From Entonaema liquescens (taxonomy: Eukaryota > Ascomycota > Sordariomycetes > Xylariales > Xylariaceae), in assembly GCA_902805475.1 (NCBI GenBank), contig CADCSX010000001.1:2418001-2482000 (forward strand): a stretch of 64,000 nt of DNA. The letters run 5' to 3'. Below the pieces are notes generated by a model. That model was not told the origin of the DNA. It saw nothing but the letters and a program-made list of their open reading frames with translations, and made no database searches. Of this stretch, positions 34,897 to 46,598 are shown piece by piece. The position numbers were made by a program, and so were the translations under genes. The first letter of the stretch is position 1; each line of letters opens with the position of its first letter.

Positions 34897-37008
34897 ATGA
34901 AGCGCAAAGCCCAATCGCAAGCTGTAGGCCACAAGCCTGCCAAAAAGAAGTCCAAGAAGCCTTGTAAGTCGCCTAATCTAGCAGATCGTACCTATCGTAC
35001 GATCTGTTGGAAATTTTCGCAACAGAAGAAGACTGACTGGCCACTATAGCATTAAGTGACGAGGAAGCTAGGAAGAGATTCAGGAAAGGGCTCTTCGACA
35101 AAGATGTTCTAGACAAATATACTCAAGGATATGCCAAATCCACACCTTACAAGCATAGCGTTATTCACGAGCTGATCGACGATACCTTATTACGATCCGT
35201 CCGCGAGGAGATCAAGGATAATGTCTCCTTTACCCCCAAGGAAACTGACATCTACAAGATCCACCAGTCTGGCGATCTCGCGAATCTCGACGGCTTAGAC
35301 GATGAAGCTCTAGCTAGGCTACCCTCGTTGCTCACTCTCAGAGACGCCGTATACTCCCAAGCATTCCGGGACTATGTCGCGCATATTACTGGATGCGGCC
35401 CCCTGAGTGGTAGGAAAACGGACATGGCGATTAATGTTTACACTCCAGGATGCTATCTTCTATGCCACGACGACGTCATCGGTAGTCGCAAAGTCAGCTA
35501 CATCCTCTACCTCACCGATCCTGATATTCCTTGGAAAGCTGAATGGGGTGGCGCGTTGAGGCTCTTCCCCGTACGGACAATCAAGGGCAAGGATGGTGAG
35601 GTTGCGAGGACGCCTGCGCCGGATGTTACCAAGGTCATCCCCCCTGCTTGGAATCAGCTGAGTTTCTTCGCTGTCCAGCCTGGAGAGAGTTTCCACGACG
35701 TCGAGGAAGTATACCATGCCGCATCCAAGGAGCAACTCCAGAAGGAGGGGGGAAGGGTCCGTATGGCCATCAGCGGCTGGTTCCATATCCCTCAGATCGG
35801 AGAGCCTGGATATGTCGAAGGCGCCGAGGAGAAGCTGGCCAAGAACAGCGGTCTGATGCAATTGCAAGGAAACCCGGATCAATACGACTTGCCCCAACTG
35901 AAACCAGTCCCGGTTGAGCAACCCCAGTCAAGTTCTCAAGAAGAATTCGACGAGGCCGACCTAGAGTTCTTGCTGAAGTACATGGCCCCGACCTACCTTA
36001 CTCCAGATACCCTGGAGCAAATTTCAGAACAGTTCGACGAGGAGTCTAGCATTACGTTACCCAACCTCCTCGGCAAGAAATTCGCTAAGAGACTGCGGGA
36101 TTATGTCGCTACTCAAGACAGCACGCCTCTACCGGAAGACGCCTCAGAGATCGAGAAGGGCGCCTGGCGAGTAGCAAAGCCGCCTCACAAACACCGATAT
36201 CTATACCTCCAAGCTGATAACGCTACCACTACTAAGAAGAATGGAAAATCGAAAAGGATGACTCGCCCATAAGAGAGCTCCTAGAGGAGTTTCTCCCAAG
36301 CCCGCAGTTCCGCCGCTGGCTACAAATAGCAACAGATTCCGTAATCGAGAGCCACAACTTTGTCGCTAGGCGCTTCAGGCGCGGCAAGGACTATACGCTC
36401 GCTACGGGGCACGAGGGCAAACCACGCCTCGAGTTATCTCTAGGTATCACCCCAACAAGTAAATGGGGAGACGATGATGAGGAAGATGATGCTGCCGAAG
36501 AAGAGGAAAACGGTGAAAGTGACAAGGACACTAAAGCCAACGGCAAGGGGAAGGGCAAAGCCAAAGCTAAGGCGGAGACCTCGAAGGAGAACAAAGGTGG
36601 CAAAAAGGAGGAAGTGGAAGAAGAAGAGGAGGCAGAGGTGGAAGTCGGCGGTCATGAGGTATATATGGCAGGCGATGATGACGCGGCGAATGAGGACGCT
36701 GCCGTGTATAAATCAAGCGGGGACGACGATAATATCCTGTTCTTCCAAGCCCCGGCCTGGAACAAGATGTCCCTAGTCCTGCGCGATAGCGGCGTGCTCA
36801 AGTTCGTCAAATATGTTAGTCAGAAAGCTCCCGGCGATAGGTGGGATATCAGCGGCACGTTTGAGGTTGAAGAGCGGGATGATGAGGAAGAAGAAGAGGA
36901 AGAAGGGAGGGAGATGACGGCGATAAGGCCGAGGGTACGGGTGTGTTGGATGATACGGAAGAGGAGTGGAATGGCTTTTCTCCGTCGGAGGATAGCGATT
37001 CGGATTAA
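34897..37008 (+). CDS. ofd1: Prolyl hydroxylase, Ofd1/Tpa1 family
   Basis: A 2-oxoglutarate/Fe(II) dioxygenase. Family members hydroxylate a proline of ribosomal protein uS12 (Rps23) and affect translation termination; in fission yeast Ofd1 also controls the sterol regulator Sre1. Exon 1 is 34897-34963 (basic KKKSKK start), with an intron to 35049. The iron site is visible as the His-x-Asp-type CHDD with a distal His in SFHDVEEV, and the Arg in RVRMAISGW. A second, inactive oxygenase-like domain follows (RELLEEF, QFRRWLQIAT, FRRGKDYTLATG, PAWNKMSLVLRD). It is interrupted by a long Asp/Glu/Lys insert. The frame is lost twice by one base: at 36245-36249 (A run) and about 36908-36912 (G run). 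With both corrected, the protein ends in an acidic SPSEDSDSD tail at 37008. Confidence 0.87.
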
Positions 37009-37505
37009 GTTGGCGAATTATCTAACTTGAATTATCTTCACCTATATAGGCCAAACTTAGGAGGCGTGCGATTTATAAAGCTTAGTAGATACCAGAAATG
37101 ACAATGATGATTGATGAAATTCTTCAATTCATATCCTACAACTACCTCTAAGGTAGATTCCACGCTGTCTAATGGGTACCTAACCCAGCCCAAAAAACAA
37201 TGCCGTCTAGATGGCTTGCTTAGGTCCCTTCCCTCCTTAATGCCTGAACCAAACCTATGGGACCTGTCCAAGATGCATAAATACCATGCCGTGCTATGCC
37301 ATGCCATGCATCGGTATATACTAGTCGTCGTCATCATCATGTTATTCTTCCTGTCTTCCTCATTCCCAAAGACCCAAAGGGCATAAAACCAGCTAGCAAA
37401 TAATCCAATGCGCCGTCCATACCAACCGGAACTCCTTGAGCTAAACGATGATACGCAGTCAACTAACTAGCCATTGTGGCCAAACCAAAATGATTCGTCA
37501 GTTCA
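37009..37505. other. Convergent 3' spacer
   Basis: 497 bp between the convergent prolyl hydroxylase and endopolyphosphatase genes. It is AT-rich, with no gene. Confidence 0.45.
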
Positions 37506-39726
37506 TTATAAGTCCTTCAGCTCGTCTATACTTCTCGTACTGACGAACGCATGTCTAAGAAAATGTAGCCACACCTTAGTATTCTTCCTCTTCTTATGGC
37601 CCTTGTGGTGCTTCTTCTTCCCCTTCTTCTTTTTCTTCTTCTCGACTTCCACCTCGTCATCCTCTTCCTCATCCTCATCATCTGATGACTCCACATCCTC
37701 CTCCTCCTCTTCTTCTTCTTCTTCGTCGTCAACTTGGTCTTCATCCACCTCCTCATCATGATCGTCCTCAGCCTCCTGCTCAGCAAGCCCCTTCACATCC
37801 CCGGAGGTCTGACCAATCCGATGCGCGAGCTTCAACAAGCTCCTGACGGTCAGATCCTTCAGCTTGTAAATCTTATCGTCGAACGTCGTGTACTCCACCT
37901 CGAAGGCGAACTCCCGTGGCTTAGGCTTCGCGTGCTTCGGTTTCTTGTTCCAATGTTTGCCTGCATTCCAGCTCCAAGACGATACCTCATCGTCGTCGTC
38001 AGCATCCTCGGCGATATCATTGTTGATATATGTCAAGTTTGCGTAGTATTGCGTGAAGCCCTTGAAAGTTAATGGTTGCGGGGAATATGCTGGGCCCGGC
38101 GGCGTTCCCTTAGCTGGCGGATCTGGGATCGGGACTTTGGGGTCCTTGGAGTTCTCGCCGTCTTTTCCCTTGCCTTTCTTTTTCTTCTTCTCAACTTCTA
38201 GGTCGGATTCGTCACGAAGTTCCAGTTCGTGCCGTTCCGGATCGCGAGAAGGAGAACCTTGAGAATTTAAGGTGCGCATTGTGTCTACCCATGTTAAAGT
38301 ATCTTCGAGACCCGTTATATTGTATTCGAAAACACGGAGACTCGGGAAGTAATTCGGGACGATGCTAGGGCTTATGAGAGTTAATTGATATCGCTCCGCG
38401 AAAGGTCCGCCCAATTTGCTTTTCCCGCCCTTCTTTCCTTTCTTCCCCTTCCCCTTTCCCTTGTTCTTCTTCTTCTTCTTCCCAGATTCTTCAAGGTCCC
38501 GGCCTTGAACTGGGTCTGGCAATTTAGACCAATCCTCTCGCAATTCCATGAGATAGTCTTTACTTGACTCTATCGAGATCTCATCTTCCATAGTCTCGCG
38601 AATACTCGCATGTCGATTAGACTCACTCTCAATGTAAGAGAAGTCAATATCTTTAGTATCCTGAAGCAGGAAATGGTCTATGTTCATATGGCCGTACAGA
38701 GAACCGACAACAACGTCGCGATACTGCTGCAACCAAAGAGTGTACTTCTGCCAACAGGTTTCATCCCATAGTTGCTTGCCAGAGGTCCTTGCAGGAGGAA
38801 CATGGCCTATGAGAATAGCTTTCATCCCACGCTCTCGCATAAACTGCAACTGGACGCGCAACCAGTCAAAGTGTTTGTATCCGGGTTCGCTTGGATGCGC
38901 ACAGTCGTCAACCCCCGCATTGCGATCGAAGAAGTACAGTGTATTAAGACTGAAAACGGCAAGCTTGTTCGGGATGACCTCGACATAAAACCAACCGCCG
39001 TACTCGAATGAGTGTCGCTGCGCTTCCGGAATGAAGTCCTGCCAGACATCGGTGTAAGTCTTTAGAATCTGATTCGGGCCCGGTAATAATATATTGTGCG
39101 GATATATATCATTGTTGCCGAAAGTCGGTACTACTGGGACTACTAGGCCCTTCTCATCGGAAAATGTGGTTACAAAGGCGTCAGCAATTCGCTGGTTCAT
39201 GGCCAGAATTTCTTTGTTATGGCGGGGTATTTCCTCATCGCTATCATGGCGAGCTGAGTCGCCAGTCCAAACCACGAAATCAATCTCATCTTTCAGATTG
39301 GCTGCCACCCAATTGAGAGTCGCGTTGACTAAATCTAGCGGGGAATCGCAGTCAGAAGTTTCTGCACCATAAGTACCAGCCGGACCATGACCTCGGTGGC
39401 ATGCGATATTCTCTTCCGTGGATGTATGGACTTTGTAGTATTCATCTGGATGTAGATCTGCGTAAGGTACGAGGCATTAGTTGTCTTGTCTTAATGGAAA
39501 ACCGATTTGGAGATGGGTAGATTGGGGGAAGTGTGGTATGGGATTTCTAGAATCGTATTGTACCTGTAATATGGAGAAATCTGCCGTACAACTTGCGCTG
39601 CGACGTAGACTGGCTATCGTGGTTTGCCTGCAGCACGTATTGAGTGCCGGTAGTTGGAGCACCTATGACGAAAGTTGCCAATAAGCTGGGAATCCCCAAT
39701 AACCAGGCTACTTTCTTCAGTGCCAT
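37506..39726 (-). CDS. ppn1: Vacuolar endopolyphosphatase
   Basis: Ppn1 cuts long inorganic polyphosphate chains in the vacuole lumen. Exons 39726-39564 and 39457-37506 give 704 residues. An N-terminal hydrophobic signal-anchor (residues about 5-22, WLLGIPSLLATFVIGA) fits a type II membrane protein. The metallophosphoesterase motifs are FLHITDLHPD, VVWTGDSARH, TFGNNDIYPHN, GHVPP and YGHMNIDHF. After the catalytic half comes a Lys/Gly run (KKKKKNKGKGKGKKGKKG), another KKKKKGKGK, and near the C-terminus a long acidic tract with Ser followed by a Lys/His cluster. The conserved end reads VWLHFLRHAFVST. No frame defect is seen. The charged tracts are longer than needed for catalysis. Confidence 0.92.
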
Positions 39727-40515
39727 CTTGGATCGTTTACGATGCTCTAAGAGCTATGAAGAGGAGATCAAAAAGGAAGATGGCATAGATAGGGGATGGT
39801 CATCAGCTTATAGGTTGATAAAATTGTAAAGGAGTATTTTCTATTGTTGTCGTGTTCAATGTTTTAAGAATTCCGTCATTACTCGCCGTAGTTTCGAGAA
39901 GCGTACCAAATGATCGTCGGCGTAGGTAAAAATAGGGCTAGCTGGGCCGTCCAGGGGATCCAATAAAACTGGTTGGCAATACCAAAGAACCCTTCTAGCC
40001 AAAGGATTTGTGCCAAGTGGGTAAAATAGATGATAGTAAAGTGGTCTAAGTAGTTCTAAATACTACGTTCTGACTCTTGAGTGAAGTTTTTGGTTTTTTG
40101 AACACCATCACATTATTCAGTAGGATATCCCAAGTCTTTTTCTCCCTAGGACCATAGGACAAGTAGGGGTTATTAAATTAGTTATTAGGGTTAGTTGGTT
40201 TACCGTCCACGAGGCTGAAGGCTGACAATAGGCGACGAATCATAACTCCAGATTCCGCACGTGTAGGGAGTTAATCGCGGAGAGTTGAGCTTGAATAACT
40301 GAGACATCGTGGGACACACAACCTAGGCGCCACTATATGGCCACTATATGGGCACACGACAATGGTCAGTCCCGCACTTGCCTAAATAGCATCCACTAGC
40401 TGCTCGGGAGTCCAATATCCCAGAGTTTGCTAAGATCACTTGCGCTGGGGTTGAGCTGCAGGAATCCATCACGGATCGTCAGGTGGAGGTGTCAAAAGGA
40501 TTCGAATCTGCCGCT

Positions 40516-40558
40516 CTGCTTCTCTGCTTCTCTGTTTCGCTGTTTCGCTGTTTCTCTG
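40516..40558 (+). repeat. Period-8 CTG(C/T)TTC(T/G) tandem repeat
   Basis: Five consecutive octamers (CTGCTTCT twice, CTGTTTCG twice, CTGTTTCT once) followed by CTG. This is a simple pyrimidine-rich minisatellite upstream of the endopolyphosphatase gene. Confidence 0.9.
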
Positions 40559-41286
40559 TGATACAGTTCTCATGTCGCCAACACGCAACCGAGTGCCAAG
40601 TCTGGATAAGCCATCAAGGTGTTTCTAGAAGTTGACGGCGCAGAGATTTGTTGATTATGTTTCTTAGCTCGACATTTCTTAGTCGCCCTTGGAGCTAGAT
40701 GACGTCAGGCTCACCAACCTCACCACACTAGAAGTAAGATAGGCAGTGCCGTCAATTCCGTAAAGGTTGTCATATACCAATGGGCTTGAACATTTCCCAT
40801 TGTTAAAACTGCATCTAGAATGCCCATCGACAATTTCGAGGTGGTAGCAGCCCGATAATCGGTGTCATGTAGAATAATGAAAAGGGACTGTTTTGTTGAA
40901 ATAATAGAGTTACATACATGAAAAATAAAAGTCTGTATGGACGTCTGGGACCTATGGACGTATTGATGCTACCTACAAGTGTGGATCGGATATGCACGGA
41001 GTACTCCCGGCTTTGACCAATCGTATCTCCTAAATTCATAGGGGTTTCTGATCGACTTAGCCTTAGGGCCTGTTTACGTAAGAGGCAGGGTCACGTAACT
41101 AATTTTATGCGCCGGACGAATTTTTACTCGTTTTCCCTTTTTTTTTTTTTTATCTTTACATTCATCAGCACGTCCGATTCTAAAAAAAAAATCAAATCTT
41201 TTTATTTGATTGCTCAAAGACGAATAATCCTTTACCGTCTTCAAGGCTGAGTCCAGTGCAAGATTATGACATGCCGTTCGTTTGAG

Positions 41287-41319
41287 GGAACCCGATATGT
41301 TCGCTAGACATCGGGTTCC
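41287..41319. repeat. 10-bp perfect inverted repeat, 13-nt loop
   Basis: GGAACCCGAT at 41287-41296 pairs with ATCGGGTTCC at 41310-41319. It lies in non-coding DNA about 380 bp beyond the 3' end of the histidine phosphatase gene. It could be a hairpin or a dimeric factor site; no function is assigned. Confidence 0.7.
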
Positions 41320-41700
41320 TATGGTAATTCTCGGCGACATTGCAATTTGCAGTCTCCTGCATTTCGTGCGTCTCTTGCGTCTTCTTACGTTCCATTCCAT
41401 TCTCTAATGGGCAACACGTGTCATCGGATACGGCGTTTCATCAAGTATGCAAGCAAAGTCAGTTGAATTATATTGTGTCTGCTTTAATAGTTCTGTGACT
41501 GTCGTCAATTATGATTTTGAGTAATAAGTCGTCTCTTATTGCAGAAAATTACTATCATTCTTCCCGCTACCTACTTATAATTTACTACAATTAGATATTC
41601 CCCCCGAGCGAGGGGCACATGCGTGTTTCTCTCCCTTGCAACAATAATAGTTGCTAGCTTCTTCGATTTGTCTTATAATCCTTGTCGAATCAAGGGGTTT

Positions 41701-42467
41701 CTATGCTTGCTCAAAAACCTGTCTGTCGATCTCGTTGAGTTTGAGGTCATCCGCATCTTTGACAAGTTCATATGTCCTATACTCCACGTTCTGATACTTC
41801 GGCCCCTTAATAAGTCTCTTCAAGAAACCCGAGTGCGTGACAACGACGATGCACTTTTCGGGCCGTTCGAAGAGCCATTGTTTGGCAAATGATGCCCTCT
41901 TCTGAAAGGCATCTTCTGAGTTTTCGTATAGACCAGTCTTTTGAGGGTAGATTGGGTCTAAAGTCGAAAAATCAAAGTCGGGCCATTCATGCTTGATTAC
42001 AATGGGATCATCACCAATGTCACAAGGTTTATCCGTGGTTTCCTGCGTATGGTTAGTACTCCAGCGAACGGTTTCTCAGTGACATATTATACATACCTGC
42101 CATTCTGCACGAACTTCGGTAGGAACTCCTTGATCTCGAAGCCACTGCAGGCCATATCGTACGGTCTGCAACGTCCTTCTTAAGGGACTCACTACTATGC
42201 GACACGCATCTGGGGCGTGATCGAAACTAGACTCAAGTTTTGCTGCGAGAGCTCTGCATTGTTGTATACCCTTTTCCGTCAGGACCGGATCGGGTAGGTC
42301 CCATTCATGTGTCTATTGTGTTAGCCCCCTATTATTCATCCAAGTTGATGAGAGATGACTTATCAGCAATATCTGTAATCTGTTAAAAGTTGCCTCGATA
42401 GAAAATAAGGTGAGTACTTACTATGTAAAGCTTCAGCGTGGCGTACTAGAATGATGAGTGGTGCCAT
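41701..42467 (-). CDS. Histidine phosphatase (phosphoglycerate mutase-like)
   Basis: The start LIILVRHAEA contains the RH(A/G) phosphohistidine motif. Further on come the LTEKGIQQC loop, the second Arg in VVSPLRRTLQT and the distal catalytic His in VVVTHSGFLKRL. Together these show a branch-1 histidine phosphatase of about 205 residues, a normal size for small cytosolic fungal members of unknown substrate. Exons are 42467-42422, a 13-nt microexon 42372-42360, 42312-42097 and 42042-41701 (TAG stop). The microexon to exon 3 junction is one base short: AAGTCATC would be AAG|GTCATC with one more G, giving LHNIADK-THEW. The gene is divergent from the STK19 homologue. Confidence 0.82.
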
Positions 42468-43059
42468 CTTGAATAAAGCATCCGGTTATGTTTTAGGCAA
42501 AGGGATGAAGTAAAGAGCAGACCAGGATTTTCTTGGCATGCTCTTCAGATCGATGCATATTATATAGCTATGTCGGATGTAAATGAGTCACAATATTAAA
42601 TATCTGACACCCTTTTGTTGTTTTCCAAGATCAAACAACTCAAATCTTAGAATCTGAAAACAAGACTTATTGAGAGAAGTAGATAGACTCGCAGAACTCG
42701 TAGGGAGCAGACTTTTGAAGCTTCATAATGTCACAATTGTCACAATTCGTTATTCATAGAAAGCCGAACTCGGTTAGCGTAAACGATGAACCCCTTTTGG
42801 CTGGCTTTGTTACCACCAATCATACTTCTCCTTATTGAAGATACCGCCACAAATCGAGAACCCCGCATATTACTATGTAGCGTCTCATTCGTTAAGGCGA
42901 ATGTGTCCTTATACATCATAGGCGCTTACACATCTTAGAAAACAGGAAGCCAAGGCTCAACTCATCTAACAGTTATATCCTAACCATAAATCTACAATTA
43001 ACACGTACCAACGTATCGGAGGGGATCTCCGACGTTTCTCATGATTTGTCCTGCTAGAA
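42468..43059. promoter_or_regulatory. Divergent promoter, histidine phosphatase / STK19
   Basis: 592 bp between divergent starts. A GTCACAATTGTCACAATT direct repeat lies at about 42729-42746. CCAAT strings are present at about 42818. No gene is seen. Confidence 0.4.
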
Positions 43060-44280
43060 ATGAGTTTAAGGTCGATTTTGGGAGGTTCCAGCCGGGTTAA
43101 AAAGTCCTCTAAGAAGCCCGGCGCAAACCGATCTTCATCTTCGCCTTCCGCGTGGGCCTCTTCTCTTCCTCGTCGCAAACCCGGACCCAAGCGTGGGAAA
43201 TCGTTAGCAGGAGACGAAGATGATGGGGATGATCTCTTCAACGATAAGCTCGATGACTATGGGCTTGTTAAGGCTCTAGCGACCGATTTGAACTTGCGCG
43301 ACGTTCCCCAAGCCATCATGTACATTCGCAGTCATATGTTCTCCCCCATGCCCGAGAAGGCGGCGGGGATGAACTCCACCAGAATTGCAGAAGTTCTCAA
43401 CTATCGGAAGCGTCTTCCTCCTATCGTAACTGTATCGCATATACAGGCTTTACTCTCGTCGCCGAGTGCGGCAGAACGTGAAATTGCAGAACTCGCGCGG
43501 GCTGGGTTTCTGCGCAAAGTAGTTGTTCCTGGGAGGGGAGATATAGGTGAGACCATAGTACTCTCCACGGACTTCGAGCAGTTAGTAGAAGAGTCTACGA
43601 TATTAGACAATGATACAAAAGATAGTCTGATTAGGCTTCTAAAAGAGAACCCAGGGGTCCAGGCCCTTGGGCCAAATGCCCTTCGGGCGCCGGAGGTAGA
43701 TCAACTTATTAAAGCTGGGTTTCTGATAGCCAACAACACCGGCGCAACTCACTATGGCTCTACGTCTCATAGAACGAACCTATATTCGCGACCAGAGGAC
43801 AAGGTAACACTTACGTCACTCGATATCATCTCGAAACAGCCCACCGGCTCGCTTGGCGCCGTAGGGGGCGAGGGTGTAGTCCACAAGACCGGCGGTAATG
43901 GGGGTGGTTTGCTTGGCGCGTCCCGGCCCGACGCCACCGGCGCCGAGTTCCGACTTGCTGTGCCTGGAAACGGCACATTTCTAAAGCTTCTCTCCTCCGC
44001 GCTCGAGCACCTTGTCTCGTTGTTAGGCAAGTCGAGATTCCGCGAAGCGCCAGAGACGGTGCTTAGAGAGCGGTGGGATGGAGGGATCCCCAAGGACGAA
44101 GCACACTATGCAGCTAGACGCTCGCGAGGAGAATTCGCGAATATCTTACCTGGACAGACTAGAAAATGGAAGCAGTTCTACGGGCTTTCTTTTGACTGGG
44201 TCTTGCAGGAGGCGGTCGGGTCTGGCCTGGTTGAGGTTTTCGATACCCGGAGCGTTGGCCGCGGGATACGTGCCTTGTGA
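43060..44280 (+). CDS. STK19: STK19-family winged-helix protein
   Basis: An intronless 406-residue frame. After a basic, Ser/Pro-rich N-terminus (RVKKSSKKPG, PRRKPGPKRGK) comes the Stk19 domain. It shows DVPQAIMYIRSHMFSPMPEKAAGMNSTRIAEVLN in several conserved blocks (for example AIMYIRSHMFSPMPEKAAGM), then VSHIQALLSSPSAAEREI, LARAGFLRKV, an APEVDQLIKAGFL repeat and a C-terminal FYGLSFDWVLQEAVGSGLVE. The human homologue was first called a kinase. It is now regarded as a winged-helix DNA-binding protein that acts in transcription-coupled repair, and no kinase motifs are seen here. A nuclear role in DNA repair or transcription is inferred. The frame is undamaged. Confidence 0.85.
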   Translation: MSLRSILGGSSRVKKSSKKPGANRSSSSPSAWASSLPRRKPGPKRGKSLAGDEDDGDDLFNDKLDDYGLVKALATDLNLRDVPQAIMYIRSHMFSPMPEKAAGMNSTRIAEVLNYRKRLPPIVTVSHIQALLSSPSAAEREIAELARAGFLRKVVVPGRGDIGETIVLSTDFEQLVEESTILDNDTKDSLIRLLKENPGVQALGPNALRAPEVDQLIKAGFLIANNTGATHYGSTSHRTNLYSRPEDKVTLTSLDIISKQPTGSLGAVGGEGVVHKTGGNGGGLLGASRPDATGAEFRLAVPGNGTFLKLLSSALEHLVSLLGKSRFREAPETVLRERWDGGIPKDEAHYAARRSRGEFANILPGQTRKWKQFYGLSFDWVLQEAVGSGLVEVFDTRSVGRGIRAL

Positions 44281-46234
44281 GTTCTACCCGGCCATTGGAT
44301 GCGTAAGGGCATTCCATGATGGGAGAGCCCATCACTCGCCACACTGGCGTGTTAGATACATACCCGTTCGTGTCACACAGTCTAGGATATCGAATCTGCT
44401 GCACGACAAGGCACGACAAGGCATGGCAAGATTCGGTAGTATAGATTATGATGCCAGAACAAGAAACGAGCATCGTATGATTAAGGCAACTGGTTTCTCT
44501 GTCAGTTTGCTTGACTTAGCGTCTGTCGACGAACACAGCGAAACGGAGTCTTCCAACCATAACTTTCGAACTAACTTGTCCCTTACTAGGAGCAGCGGTT
44601 GAAGCCGTCGACGTGAGTTCCGTGATACTATCACAAACAATACCATGATCAGATGGTTTAGGTGTTGTGATAAGATGGCATAAATTGATCGATCTGAGGC
44701 CCAAGAGCAGACATGTGAAACAGTAAAGCAGAAACGTAACGACGGACCGGTATCACATTACTTCGCGGATCCCCGGCAGATCAGAGTCGTGATCATTCTC
44801 AAGCATCATTGGTGATCTGGAGGGTCACATCCGTTATGAGAATGCAAGAGCATAGTCAGCAGGGCCGGCTTGTGGCGCAGAGCCATTAGCATACATAAAG
44901 AACAGTCACATTCTGATTCTGATGCACTCTATATACTGTATCTGTATGTACACTAGAACAAGACGATAAATCAAGCCGGTATAACCGACATGGCCAGATT
45001 CCGGGAAACGCTAGCAAGGCCTTGAGACTCCCGGGAAAGCCTTCGAGCCCAGGGTCCCGCCCCACTTCTGGCTGAGCCTTTCCGAACGGTCGATCCTTGT
45101 ATTACACATCTACCTGCATACCGGGACAAGGACAGGACCTCGAAAGTAATAACACGCGACTGGATGCAAGCCCTTTATGCAACTCGCAGAGTTGAAACGC
45201 TGTACGACGCGACTAGTAGCAGCCTCATATATACCCTTACCTGTCGCTGATATAGGGGTCTAGACTGGGGCAGCCCATACCCTCGGAAGCGTGGCTACAA
45301 TATGACTGATTACCTACATACCTACTTGCTTAATATATACCTATCTATTACATAGTAGCAGCTATAAGGGATCATATCGTCCCGACGCTTTGTAAAGACA
45401 CAGGCAAAAGGTCCTCTTTGTCCTTTTTTAGCCTAACTACCCCAATAGGCGACTATCAACGAGATGATATTCTAGATCGGTGGCATGATTCCTACGCACC
45501 CAATATAGTAGTACGACGTAATCGACAAGCATTTCCGCATGGCAATCGCATGCAAAACTTGGATAACCCCTATCTTTATGAAACCACATGGGCAGATAGG
45601 TAGCAACAGAGAATAAAACGACAATCTTTAACTCTTCTATTCAAGACTGCTTACTGAAGTATATAAATGAATTCACGCATATTTACTTGGATGATAAGCT
45701 ATATATATATATATATAGGTATACATACCTAATTTAGGCATGACCGAAACTCTATAGTACTAGTAAGCTCCAATGTATCTGCGATCTAAATGGAGTTTCG
45801 CCTTGACGAAGATGATAATTTTCCGCAATTAGGACCCGGGTTAAAAGCTTCTTTACCAACCAGCCGCCCCGTCCCCCGCGGCTGATAAGCCGTAGAGACG
45901 GGCTTCGGTATGTGTATGCTGAAGGATTGAACGAGTAATTATTTCCCGAATCGAAATTCCCTGACTGCTCCCGAAAAATCTTGACTCTCGGGTGGTTGCG
46001 TAATGAGCTACGCATCGCATCTCAACCGCATAAGGCTTAGCTGTAGGAGCGGGATGAAATTCCCGGGCTTATAGGCGGAGACAGCAGCGCGTAATTCTAA
46101 TAATTCTAATATCACAGGTTAGAGCGTGCTAATATTGCTGCTGCTGCACAGACTGTAGGATTTAATCACGTACATATCTCCATACTATGCAACTTTGGTA
46201 CGCCAAAGTGGGATGGAGTGACCCCCTTGTACTA
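44281..46234. other. Spacer downstream of STK19
   Basis: 2 kb without a supported gene. It contains a GCACGACAAG tandem pair at about 44401-44420, ACCTACATACCTACTT strings at about 45313, and an AT dinucleotide run at 45703-45718. Confidence 0.4.
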
Positions 46235-46598
46235 CAGTAAAACCTTGCCATAGCGAATCAGGTATATAGCGAATTCACTATATAACGAATTGAATCCTCG
46301 TTTTGCTAAATTTTGTATGTAAATTAACGAATTTTTTTGTATAACGAATTCGTTAAGTTTTTGGATTAGTCACTACCAATTTCGTTATGTAAAAGGAAGT
46401 GCTATACCTTTTTTGGCTTAGTAAATTACTATTCTCGGAAAAAGATTCGTAAATTTGGTTAAGACGTACGAGTTTGGGTAAGCGCTTTACCCTTTTGGGA
46501 AGTACATTTACATGTCACTTTTCTACTATGTAGCGAATTCACTCGATAACGAATTAGACCCTTTGTTTTTTGCGATTCGTTATGGCAAGGTTTTACTG
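46235..46598. mobile_element. 364-bp MITE with CAGT termini, TA duplication
   Basis: The left end CAGTAAAACCTTGCCATA and its inverse at the right end match over 25 bp with one mismatch (G/A at position 19). A TA dinucleotide flanks each side (46233-46234 and 46599-46600). Subterminal direct copies of TAGCGAATTCACT, followed by ATAACGAATT, lie at 46267-46291 and 46531-46555. A palindromic AACGAATTCGTT is in the interior at about 46344. No coding capacity is present. Terminal CAGT with a TA target duplication fits a non-autonomous Tc1/mariner-superfamily (pogo/Fot-like) element. The autonomous partner is not in this window. Confidence 0.88.

Larger units (their letters stand above)
39727..41700. 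other. Spacer between PPN1 and histidine phosphatase
   Basis: 2 kb with no supported gene. It contains a tandem CCACTATATGG pair at about 40330-40351, the period-8 repeat and the inverted repeat listed separately, and a 14-nt T run near 41140. Minus-strand frames at 40815-41039 and 41074-41400 are low-complexity. Confidence 0.4.

Noticed and set aside
37474..37761. Poly-Ser/Phe plus-strand frame
   Set aside because: Antisense of the acidic and lysine-rich tail of the endopolyphosphatase.
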